Source: Acidobacteriota bacterium (GTDB lineage: Bacteria > Acidobacteriota > Terriglobia > Bryobacterales > Bryobacteraceae). Taken from it: 64,000 nt of DNA. The notes under the pieces were generated by a model that did no database searches, was not told the origin of the DNA, and saw nothing but the letters and a program-made list of their open reading frames with translations. Of this stretch, positions 56,488 through 64,000 are shown piece after piece. The DNA lies in the NCBI GenBank assembly GCA_016213775.1, contig JACQZR010000155.1:81146-145145 (forward strand), in the 5' to 3' direction. The first letter of the stretch is position 1. The number at the start of each line of letters is the position of its first letter. A program made the position numbers and the translations under genes.

Positions 56488-59277
56488 ATGTCTAAACCAG
56501 ATCCTGTCTTGTGGCAAGCCGTGAGCCCCTACCTGGACCAGGCCCTGGAGATGGACGATCACGGTCGTGTCGCCTGGCTCGAATCGCTCCGCAACGAAAA
56601 TCCCTTGATTGCCAGCCACGTCGAGTCGTTCCTGCACAAGCATCACGTTCTACGTGGCGATGGCTTTCTCGATGAGGCGCCTTTCTCTGTGCCGGACCAG
56701 GCTGACCTCTGCGGTCAGACGATCGGTGCGTACACTTTGCTGGCTCCGATCGGCGAAGGCGGCATGGGCTCCGTATGGCTTGCCGAGCGCAGTGACGGCA
56801 GGTTCGAGCGCAAGGTCGCGCTGAAGTTTCTCAACATCGCTCTGGCCGGACGCGGCGGCGAGCAGCGATTCAAACGCGAAGGCAGTATTCTCGGGCGCCT
56901 TGCGCATGCACATATCGCGCAACTCCTTGACGCTGGCGTGTCGGCGAACGGCCAACCGTATCTCGTTCTCGAGCACATCGACGGCCTGCATATTGACCGC
57001 TATTGCGATCAACGCAAGCTCGATGTGGATGGGCGAATCGGCCTGTTTCTCGACGTGCTTGCCGCCGTTGCACACGCCCATGCGAATCTTATCGTGCATC
57101 GTGATATCAAGCCGTCTAATGTACTCGTAGGCGCTGGCGGCCAGGTGAAGTTGTTGGACTTCGGGATTGCCAAACTGCTCGAAAACGAGGGCGAGACGGG
57201 TGCCGCAAGCGCCCTGACACGCGAAGCCGGCGCCGCCCTGACCCCGCTTTACGCTGCTCCGGAACAAGTCACTGGCGGACCCGTAACCACTGCTACCGAT
57301 GTGTACGCACTGGGTGTCATGCTGTACGTGCTGCTCACCGGACAGCATCCAGCCGGGCCGGGGCCGCATTCCCCGGCAGACCTGATCAAGAACATCGTGG
57401 ACATCGAGCCGCCGAGGCTTTCTGAAATTGTCTCGGCATCGAGAACCGAAGCTTCCGGCTTAGTCGCCAACGCTTCCACGCGTGCCACCACGCCGGACAA
57501 ACTCAGGCGCCGGCTTCACGGAGACCTCGACACAATTGTGGCGAAGGCAGTAAAGAAGAACCCTCAGGAAAGGTACGCATCCGTCACAGACTTTGCCGAG
57601 GATCTTCGACGTTACCTGAATCGCGAGCCGATCCGCGCCCGTCCCGATAGCCTGCTCTACCGAACGGGCAAATTCGTCCGCCGCAATCGCCTCGCAGTGA
57701 TTGGCATCTCACTGGCCAGCGTTGCGCTCCTTGCCGCAACAGGTGTGGCCATCCGCCAGGCAGCCGAGGCGCGCAACCGCTTCGACCAGGTACGCCGGAT
57801 TACGCGTACTTTCATGTTTGACTTCTACAACGAGCTTGAAAAGACTCCAGGCACTACCAAGGCTAGAGCCATGGTCATCTCCACGGCTCGCGATTACCTG
57901 GATACCCTTGCAGCTTCTGCCGGCGGGGATCGGGGGCTTCTACTCGAACTCGCTTCCTCCTACGAACGACTCGCCTTGGTGGAGGGCGGTTCTACTATTG
58001 ATCTCAACCTGCGGACCGCCGCTGTCGAACACCGCAAACGAGCCTTGGAAATACGCACGCTCCTGGCGGCCGATGGCCGGCACGATGATCCACGAATACT
58101 CTACCTGCGTGTTTTGTTGACAGACGACCTGAGAAACCTGCGACAACTCGATGAAGCTCTGAAGATGGGTCAACAAGCGATTGTATACGCGGACAGGCTT
58201 CGCAGTGGCGCCACTTCTGCAGTCCTGCTCGATTCGGCCAATGCTCATGCCGTGTTGGCCAGAGTGTTTCGCGATCTTGGCCGGCTCGTGGAAGCCGAAA
58301 CCGAGATGCAGAGGGCTGACCAGATCAGAGTCATTGCAGAAGGAGGGAAGGTCACGCGGTTCACCAATATTGGTTTGCAGGATCGCGCGACTGTGCTGAG
58401 CCGCCTCGGCAGAGTTGAGGAGGCCATTCAGCTTCTGGAGCGCGCCGAAAAGAACGGCCAGCGCCTGATTGCCGATGCACCTGCTGGAATAGCTTACATA
58501 AGAGCTTTTCGAACCAACCAGGTCACCATTGCGTCAATGGCGGAGGTTTACTACGACAGCGCCGGACCCAGTCTGGAGAAGCCAGAGACAGCACTCGCTT
58601 ACCGCGACAAACACTGCAAGGGTTGGCAACATCTTCTATCGCTGGATACCAATCTTGGCGGCGCTCGCGCCGAACTGGCAGTCTGCCAATCGGAAACTGC
58701 CCTCACCATGTTGAAGATCAATCCTCACGCCGCTGTTGCCATGGCGCGTAGTGGCCTCGATCTCTTCGAAAAACTCGAAAAGACGAACCCGGACGACACC
58801 AACCTTCGCTTTCGTCGAGCACGCGGCGCTACCCGATTAGCCATGACTCTATTGGCGGATGGCCGTCCGTCTGAAGCTCGAGAGGTCATACCCTCGTCGC
58901 TGCGGACGAATCGGGAATTGCTGGCGAAAAGCAAAGATAGCCCCCTGCACCAGCACTCGCTGGTGTGGAGCTTGACTACTGCCGGCCAGATCGAGCACGC
59001 GTTGAAGAACGATGAACAGGCTCGGGAGTTGCTGGAAGAGGCGATCCAATTGGCGAAGCCGTTTCACGACAACCTCGACCTGGGTCTGGTGCTTGGAGCG
59101 GCGAATGCTCATCTGGCATACGGCGACGTTCTTTCGGGCTCCGGCCGCTGTGAGCAGCTCATGCAGATTCAACGAATCTGGCAGGGCTACAAGGGTCCAA
59201 CCACGCCATGGCTCGAGGGTCGGAGAGAGCAGGTGGCTCGCTCGCTCCACTCCTGCCGTGCCGCACTCAAACTTTGA
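56488..59277 (+). CDS. Membrane Ser/Thr protein kinase with TPR-like domain (locus C)
   Basis: A 929-residue kinase. An N-terminal helical segment (1-65) is followed by the kinase domain: GEGGMG 89-94, Lys 113, HRDIKPSN 204-211, DFG 224-226, TPLYAAPEQ. A transmembrane helix at about 405-425 (AVIGISLASVALLAATGVAI) leads to a large helical region with degenerate TPR units (EAETEMQRADQIRVIAEGG, VEEAIQLLERAEKNGQRL, ELLEEAIQLAKPFHDNLDL). It differs in subgroup from the two other kinases (HRDIKPSN, fewer clear TPRs). The sigma factor partner lies just upstream and the putative toxin genes just downstream, on the same strand. Confidence 0.92.
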   Translation: MSKPDPVLWQAVSPYLDQALEMDDHGRVAWLESLRNENPLIASHVESFLHKHHVLRGDGFLDEAPFSVPDQADLCGQTIGAYTLLAPIGEGGMGSVWLAERSDGRFERKVALKFLNIALAGRGGEQRFKREGSILGRLAHAHIAQLLDAGVSANGQPYLVLEHIDGLHIDRYCDQRKLDVDGRIGLFLDVLAAVAHAHANLIVHRDIKPSNVLVGAGGQVKLLDFGIAKLLENEGETGAASALTREAGAALTPLYAAPEQVTGGPVTTATDVYALGVMLYVLLTGQHPAGPGPHSPADLIKNIVDIEPPRLSEIVSASRTEASGLVANASTRATTPDKLRRRLHGDLDTIVAKAVKKNPQERYASVTDFAEDLRRYLNREPIRARPDSLLYRTGKFVRRNRLAVIGISLASVALLAATGVAIRQAAEARNRFDQVRRITRTFMFDFYNELEKTPGTTKARAMVISTARDYLDTLAASAGGDRGLLLELASSYERLALVEGGSTIDLNLRTAAVEHRKRALEIRTLLAADGRHDDPRILYLRVLLTDDLRNLRQLDEALKMGQQAIVYADRLRSGATSAVLLDSANAHAVLARVFRDLGRLVEAETEMQRADQIRVIAEGGKVTRFTNIGLQDRATVLSRLGRVEEAIQLLERAEKNGQRLIADAPAGIAYIRAFRTNQVTIASMAEVYYDSAGPSLEKPETALAYRDKHCKGWQHLLSLDTNLGGARAELAVCQSETALTMLKINPHAAVAMARSGLDLFEKLEKTNPDDTNLRFRRARGATRLAMTLLADGRPSEAREVIPSSLRTNRELLAKSKDSPLHQHSLVWSLTTAGQIEHALKNDEQARELLEEAIQLAKPFHDNLDLGLVLGAANAHLAYGDVLSGSGRCEQLMQIQRIWQGYKGPTTPWLEGRREQVARSLHSCRAALKL

Positions 59278-59390
59278 AGTGAACTCCGCTACGCGCTAAA
59301 AACGCCTGTCGTCTTTTGCCCGCCGTTTTCGATTACTTCTACAGAGAGGTAGCGAGGAGTGCCAGCAAAGCTCGCACGCTCGGAGGAGTC

Positions 59391-60089
59391 ATGGTCGCAT
59401 TAATCGGAACACTTATCAGGTTCGCTTCCTACTACAGCAAAGCCAAACTGTTGGCCTCCACCGGCGAAAAAGCCGCCACGGTGAGCAGGATATCCCTCCA
59501 GGTGGATAACCTCATCCGCGACTACGGCAAGGCCAAATCCGGCAGCGCCGCGGACAAGATCCGGGCGGGCGTCAATGCCATCAAAGCCGAATTGGAGAGT
59601 CTGAAACGTCCGGGGGACGCCGGGATGGCCCTCTCCGCGGGGGGCGCCGGTCGCAAACTCCTCGATCACGAGACGGACCTCGTCGTCGCCAATTGGGCAC
59701 AGGCGGAACTGATGCGGATTTACATGGAACAGTACTTGGGACACTTGCCGCCGGATCCGACCCCGTGGTCCGCCGTGCGCACCCGCGTGATCCAGTTCCG
59801 CGACGCTTGGACTCTCTTCGCCAGGCAATTGCGCTCCGCTGCATTCAAAACCGATAAGGATATCGCTTCCTCCACGCAAGTCCGCGCCCAGCTCCGGAAA
59901 GCCTGGACTGAGCCCGGCTTGACGAAACAGGACATCGATCTCCTGACGCAAGACCACGAACGGATGCTCCGTGAGGAAGAGGTGCTGAGAAGAGATAGAG
60001 ACCGGATTTTGAAGCTGGCCCAAGACGCCGATGCGGCCGCCGAAGAGTTGCGGAGCTTTATTGAACTCCGCGACGCACTAAACTCCTGA
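59391..60089 (+). CDS. Helical hypothetical protein preceding the toxin-like genes
   Basis: A 232-residue protein starting at ATG 59391, which has a textbook GGAGGAGTC site; an upstream TTG at 59316 is less likely. A short hydrophobic N-terminal helix (MVALIGTLIRFASYY) leads into an almost all-helical protein with several coiled-coil-like stretches (DIDLLTQDHERMLREEEVLRRDRDRILKL, DADAAAEELRSFIEL). No named domain was recognised. The next gene starts 72 bases downstream, in the same orientation. By position it might be an adaptor, chaperone or delivery partner of the two following proteins, but this is inference only. Confidence 0.6.
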   Translation: MVALIGTLIRFASYYSKAKLLASTGEKAATVSRISLQVDNLIRDYGKAKSGSAADKIRAGVNAIKAELESLKRPGDAGMALSAGGAGRKLLDHETDLVVANWAQAELMRIYMEQYLGHLPPDPTPWSAVRTRVIQFRDAWTLFARQLRSAAFKTDKDIASSTQVRAQLRKAWTEPGLTKQDIDLLTQDHERMLREEEVLRRDRDRILKLAQDADAAAEELRSFIELRDALNS

Positions 60090-60161
60090 ATCCCGGTCTA
60101 CTTACTAACCCCACCGGATTCGAACTCGTATTCCTGGGTAATCGTTTGATCGGAGACTAAG

Positions 60162-61409
60162 ATGGACCCACATACCGCTTTTCACCGCAGCTATTTAGAT
60201 GTAACCCATCACGCCAGATTGGTGTCGGGTTGGGACAGTTATCGCCGCGAAGCTCTGAGTGGTTCGATTAATGCCTATCTTGTCCTCCCGGGCAGCTATC
60301 GGCCGCTGGAAATATTTCCCAAACCCCTCCAGAACTTCGCTTCGGTTGCCACGGACTGGGAGAGGAGGTGCAGTGCCCTTTTTGCCGGAGGGTGGCTCGA
60401 CCCTGTTGTCGGGACGGCCACCCCTTTGGGCCATCCCGTCGTCGGCTATTACGGGGTTGTGAATGCGCACAAAATCGCCGTCAGGAAAAGTAACAGGCCG
60501 CACGCGGAGCGTCTCGCCCCGTTTGTGGAAAGAGGGGGCGAGGCATACGTCACCAGCATGCCATACTATGACGCGGGGGACTGGGAGAGGCTCGAAAAAG
60601 GTGGTGACATACTTCGTTACCAGGTGGTAACCGACCCGGAGGGAGGCATTCAAGAGGTCATCAGTTGGCACCATCGGGATGACAGCATTGAATCGGTTGA
60701 CCCCAGCCTGATTCTCGGTGTGGGGTCGGCATTGGCTCTTATCGGAATGGCTGTGGGGAAGCGGGTAATCCTTGCAATAGCGCGAAAGCGCGCGCAAGTC
60801 CAGACAGGCGCGGCGACACTGAAGTCTCTCAAAGCACAACTGTCCGAGCCAGTAAAGAGGGTGTCCCCAAAACAAGTGACGACACACGAGATGATGCAAT
60901 GGGAAGCGCAAGGCGGTCACACCCTGGCCAGCCATAACCCGCACTTGACCAGGAAGAACCTGTTCGAACGAATCGTCGGCGAAAGAGAGGTCCCTGCCCC
61001 AAGGAATCTGCCCGGTGGTGTTCGTAGCCCCGACTTTCGAGTCTGGATCAAAGAGGAAGTCACTGAAGGAGGCAAAAGCGTCACCGTTGCAGCCAAGAAG
61101 TCCGCTCGCGCCTCTGCATGGGCGGATGAGGCCACAATGCATCGCACGATCAGCGACGTGATCAACAAAAACCTGGAGCAGATCCGGAGAGTTACCTCGC
61201 AAGGTGGTTCGTTGGTGTATGAGAATATTCGAGTTTCCTATACCACTGGGTCAGGCTGGGTCAGTTCCATCAAAAAGGGCGGCGAGGGTGGTGCTTTCTG
61301 GGTCCAGGATCTGAAAGGCATGACAATCGTGATCAGACCCCGGGCCGTCCAAGCCGCGGGCCAGGAGAGCTGGTATGTGTTGACCGCGTTTCCCGATGTG
61401 CCGAAGTAG
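60162..61409 (+). CDS. Toxin-like protein: shared N-terminal half plus RNase A-like C-terminal domain
   Basis: A 415-residue protein (GGAG site before ATG 60162). Residues 1-215 match the N-terminal half of the next gene (HRSYLDVTHHAR, YRPLEIFPK, DWERRC, GYYGVV, RDDSIESVDPS) and end with a hydrophobic segment at about 184-207. The C-terminal part from about 235 resembles the bacterial CdiA-CT RNase A-like toxin family: GGHTLASHNPHLTRKNLFERI with candidate catalytic H253 and H258, an alpha segment ATMHRTISDVINKNLEQIRR, and the terminal YVLTAFP. It may be an RNase delivered to other cells. No immunity gene is seen; only 32 bases separate it from the next gene. Confidence 0.65.
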   Translation: MDPHTAFHRSYLDVTHHARLVSGWDSYRREALSGSINAYLVLPGSYRPLEIFPKPLQNFASVATDWERRCSALFAGGWLDPVVGTATPLGHPVVGYYGVVNAHKIAVRKSNRPHAERLAPFVERGGEAYVTSMPYYDAGDWERLEKGGDILRYQVVTDPEGGIQEVISWHHRDDSIESVDPSLILGVGSALALIGMAVGKRVILAIARKRAQVQTGAATLKSLKAQLSEPVKRVSPKQVTTHEMMQWEAQGGHTLASHNPHLTRKNLFERIVGEREVPAPRNLPGGVRSPDFRVWIKEEVTEGGKSVTVAAKKSARASAWADEATMHRTISDVINKNLEQIRRVTSQGGSLVYENIRVSYTTGSGWVSSIKKGGEGGAFWVQDLKGMTIVIRPRAVQAAGQESWYVLTAFPDVPK

Positions 61410-61441
61410 CCCGGACAAACTAACCTGAAAGGAGGAAACTA

Positions 61442-62734
61442 ATGGACGCGATGGAACTCTATCACCGGTCCTTTCTCGACGTGACGAACAATGCCCGGAC
61501 CAAACACAACATGTTTGTCGGCAAGGAGACGTATGAGCGGCAGGCGGTTGCCAATTCCGTTCCCGGCTACCAATGGCTCCCCAAGGCATTCCGGCCAATC
61601 GATCTCTTTGCAAAGGCGGGCCAGAACTTCAAGCTGCGCTGCACCAGTTGGGAGGAGCGTTGCAGCACGCTCATCGGTCCGGGGCTGGCCGGCCATACAC
61701 GAATGCAACCCGTCGTCGACCAACGGGGGACACCCGCTGGTCTGCCGGTGATCGCGCACTATGGAGTTGTTGATGGCCAACATATCATCGCTCCTAGCCA
61801 GTATGTGCGCCAAGGCGACCCTCAACTAATGGTCCAGAAACTGCTTGAGCAGGATATCCCTGTGTTTGTCACGAGCGGACAGTATCCGAACGCGGGCGCA
61901 TGGTCGTCGATTACCGACATGGGGATCTACCGCTTTACCCTGTTGACCGATCTCGAGGGAAGAGTGATCGCGGAGTTTGGATCGCACCTGAAAGACGATA
62001 GCATTGTCAGTGTTGACCCGTTTGCACTCCTGGCCGTTGGAAGCCTGATTGTTTCACTGGGCAAAGGGGTTGGGGAAAGGCTGATTCTCGCCATGACCCG
62101 GAAGAGCGCCCAGAAGCAGGCCACACGGACTCTGACGGCGATCGAGAAGGCGAAGAAGAACTGGGGCCAGGCGGAAGTCTTGGATGGTGGCGCAAAGGGC
62201 GCCGCAAGCACGATTGAAATCGCCAGGCAGACGATGCAGCGTGCCATGCCCCAGATTGTCGATCAGGCCACCAACAAGATCGCGTTCAAGACGTTTCAGC
62301 AGTTCCACAACGCCATGCAGAAGGCCGGCTTCAAGGTCATTAAGGTGGAGAAGTTCGGCCCCGATGGGGGCTACCAGGTCTTTTACCAGAACGGCAATGT
62401 CGTGGGGCGCTTCAAGACACTGGGCGACGCGGGTGGGCCGCGAATGGGACAGACCCATATCTCGTTCTCACTCACCGACGGGAAGGGCTTGCAATGGATG
62501 AACGATATGGCCAAGTTCAACGCGAACGGTAAGCTCGCTCCGAAGAACATCGTGGATCCCAAAAAGTTTGACCCCGCCAAGGATTTTCAGGGCAATCCTC
62601 ACCGCTTCCCCGTGGTCGACTCCAAGTTTGACATCAAAGTAGTGGACAGTTGGGCCAACAGCACGCATTTCAACACTCCCGCTGGATTCGATTTGCGCGG
62701 TGTCGGAGATGTCGTTAGGCGCATTACGCCCTAG
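61442..62734 (+). CDS. Toxin-like protein: same N-terminal half, different C-terminal domain
   Basis: A 430-residue protein with a strong AAAGGAGG site before ATG 61442. The first 225 residues are homologous to the gene at 60162 (YHRSFLDVTNNAR, FRPIDLF, SWEERCSTL, AHYGVV, KDDSIVSVDPFALL, then a hydrophobic SLIVSLGKGVGERLILAM). The C-terminal part is unrelated to the other: AFKTFQQFHNAMQKAGFKVIKVEKFG, GRFKTLGDAGGPRMGQTHISF, DGKGLQWMNDMAKFNANGK and DPAKDFQGNPHRFPVVD. I do not recognise this domain. Variable C-termini on a constant N-terminal part are a hallmark of polymorphic toxins. Confidence 0.6.
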   Translation: MDAMELYHRSFLDVTNNARTKHNMFVGKETYERQAVANSVPGYQWLPKAFRPIDLFAKAGQNFKLRCTSWEERCSTLIGPGLAGHTRMQPVVDQRGTPAGLPVIAHYGVVDGQHIIAPSQYVRQGDPQLMVQKLLEQDIPVFVTSGQYPNAGAWSSITDMGIYRFTLLTDLEGRVIAEFGSHLKDDSIVSVDPFALLAVGSLIVSLGKGVGERLILAMTRKSAQKQATRTLTAIEKAKKNWGQAEVLDGGAKGAASTIEIARQTMQRAMPQIVDQATNKIAFKTFQQFHNAMQKAGFKVIKVEKFGPDGGYQVFYQNGNVVGRFKTLGDAGGPRMGQTHISFSLTDGKGLQWMNDMAKFNANGKLAPKNIVDPKKFDPAKDFQGNPHRFPVVDSKFDIKVVDSWANSTHFNTPAGFDLRGVGDVVRRITP

Positions 62735-62761
62735 AGGGTTCAAGGTGCGCGGAACTCACTC

Positions 62762-62980
62762 ATGCCCGATTTGATTCGGACCCATACCAAAGCGGCCATT
62801 GCATTCGGCGGAACGAACACCAGCGGCATTTCGGCCGGGGTCGCAACAGGACAATCCCTGGCTGGTGTCCAATGGATACGCAAAATCTGCGGATCTCGCA
62901 ACCATCGGCTGGGCAGAACGCAGTCGGTTGCGACTAACGATACCCCCGACCGGCGCGCGCGCCGAAGCCGGAAACAATGA
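62762..62980 (+). CDS. Possible small protein after the toxin-like genes, unrecognised
   Basis: A 72-codon frame (AIAFGGTNTSGISAGVATGQSLAG) starts 27 bases after the previous stop but has only a weak ribosome site and a basic, low-complexity C-terminus that runs into the SBBP fragment. It is listed because an immunity gene would be expected at this place; the evidence is poor. Confidence 0.2.
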   Translation: MPDLIRTHTKAAIAFGGTNTSGISAGVATGQSLAGVQWIRKICGSRNHRLGRTQSVATNDTPDRRARRSRKQ

Positions 62981-63081
62981 AGTTGCCGGAGGTATCGATG
63001 GCGACGCCGGTCGCGCTGTCGTCGGCAGCCGAACCGAACTCGCGGCTCCAGAGGAGGTTGCCGGACTCGTCGTATTTGCGG
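62967..63081 (-). pseudogene. Fragment of an SBBP-repeat gene
   Basis: 115 bases match 55163-55277 without gaps at about 89% identity by eye, in the same orientation. The minus strand reads KYDESGNLLWSREFGSAADD and ATGVAIDTSGNFIV, one propeller repeat. No start or continuation is present. With its parent it makes direct repeats around locus C. Confidence 0.75.
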
Positions 63082-63275
63082 CGCCTGATGCGTGGCTTTG
63101 GGCCCGCGTCGATTGGCCGGTAACCCGGTGATCTAAACCGCTTTGAGCAGTTCGCCGCCCGCCGCCACCTCCGGCGATCTCGTCTGTCCCCCCCGTTGGC
63201 CAAAAAACGCGATTTTGAATATTTTTGACCGAGTCACACTATATAAATGTTTGAAACGGTCGATCTATATATTGT

Positions 63276-63964
63276 ATGCTACTGACAATCCTCCTCCTCG
63301 CAATACAAACTCTGAACGCCCAGCCCAACCGCTTTGGACTTCCCACCTGCGACGCCCCCGACCAACAACTCGCTACTAGAACCGCCTTCACCCTCTGCCT
63401 CAGCAACACCCACAGAATCCCCGTTTGGACGGCTTACCAACTCACCCCCGAAATGCTCGAATCCCCCTCCGTCCCACGCCAACACTTCCGCCGCGACCCC
63501 GATCTCGCCTCATCCGCGACTGACGCTGACTATCGCAATTCGGGTTTCCACCGCAGCCACCTCGTCCCAGCCCGCGACTTGGCCTCTTCCCCTGACTCCC
63601 TGCGCGAGAACTCAACCTCTCCCAATGGCGCAAAATCGAAAACGACATCCGAAAACTCGCCGCCCACAACGACTCCCTCATCATCCTCACCGGCACTCTC
63701 TTCGATTGCGACAACATCCAGCACATCGGCCCCAACCACGTCGCCGTTCCCTGCGCCACCTTTAAAATCGTGCTCGCCCTTAGCGGCGAAACCAAATCCG
63801 CCTATGCCGTCATCCTCCCCAACCAGCCCGCCGCCACCCGCCAAACCGTCTCCATCCGCGAAATCGAAACCCGCACCGGCTTGGACTTTCTCGAGGTTGT
63901 GGCATACTGCACTCAATCCTTTCTATCTATGCAGAGGGTTGTTGTGATGGTTTCTGTCGGATGA
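63276..63964 (+). pseudogene. Degenerate DNA/RNA non-specific endonuclease (copy 2)
   Basis: ATG 63276 starts a signal peptide (MLLTILLLAIQTLNAQ) and continues NRFGLPTCDAPDQQLATRTA, QLTPEMLESPSVPRQHFRRD, and the active-site segment YRNSGFHRSHLVPARDLASS, where the His of SGFHRSH is the likely general base of NUC1 nucleases. At about 63610 a short deletion of roughly a dozen codons (relative to copy 1) shifts the frame; the family sequence resumes as NDIRKLAAHNDSLIILTGTL and DCDNIQHIGPNHVAVPCATF and runs in that frame to 63964. It is therefore interrupted, with a lesion different from that in copy 1. Confidence 0.7.
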
Positions 63965-64000
63965 TCCGCTTGGGGATCTGCTGTTCCACAGCGGCTGACG

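Overview
The window looks like a chromosomal segment of a GC-rich soil-type acidobacterium, most likely of the Solibacter/Bryobacteraceae kind. This is inferred from gene content, because no rRNA or tRNA is present. The markers are a carboxypeptidase-regulatory-domain TonB-dependent receptor with a divergent membrane-anchored winged-helix regulator, a PSD1/DUF1549/DUF1553 plus DUF1501 gene pair, PEP-CTERM proteins, SBBP-repeat proteins, and three Ser/Thr kinase-TPR genes each beside an ECF sigma factor.

Layout. 1-2250: 3' part of a multiheme cytochrome c/cytochrome b fusion, then a decayed DNA/RNA non-specific endonuclease gene. 2327-9657: secreted or redox accessory genes (DUF1080, a DUF5678/retropepsin pair, Rieske, FGE-like, PSD1 cytochrome, DUF1501, small P-loop kinase). 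9766-11711: beta-carbonic anhydrase and an SH3 lipoprotein. 11701-17604: an FAD oxidoreductase (glycine oxidase type) pseudogene split in two by a 5.2 kb block with a kinase-TPR gene, an ECF sigma gene and a kinase-fold protein (locus A). 17670-25394: core housekeeping genes (gpmI-eno on minus; rlmH-accD-D-aminoacylase-ABC-F on plus). 25496-35809: CocE/NonD hydrolase, DUF305, LVIVD-repeat protein with a frameshift, sugar dehydrogenase with three C-terminal modules, VOC protein, secreted protein, ArsR-SRPBCC pair. 35902-47152: tandem PEP-CTERM genes, ECF-kinase-TPR pair, two-component system, zincin-like protein, and a second copy of the kinase 3' end (locus B). 47298-55522: regulator/TonB-dependent receptor pair and a giant SBBP/PKD protein. 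55636-63081: ECF-kinase-TPR pair followed by a helical protein and two large proteins sharing an N-terminal half with different C-terminal domains, one resembling the CdiA-type RNase A-like toxin (locus C). 63276-end: a second decayed endonuclease copy.

The main pattern is that each ECF sigma/Ser-Thr kinase-TPR pair sits near effector- or toxin-like genes, and each block has rearrangement scars: a split oxidoreductase gene around A, 359-bp direct repeats around part of B, 115-bp direct repeats around C. A 54-bp double-hairpin REP-like element occurs four times between genes. A 22-bp element is shared by the promoter regions of the ECF and kinase genes of locus C. No secretion apparatus, immunity gene, transposase, integrase or CRISPR array was seen.
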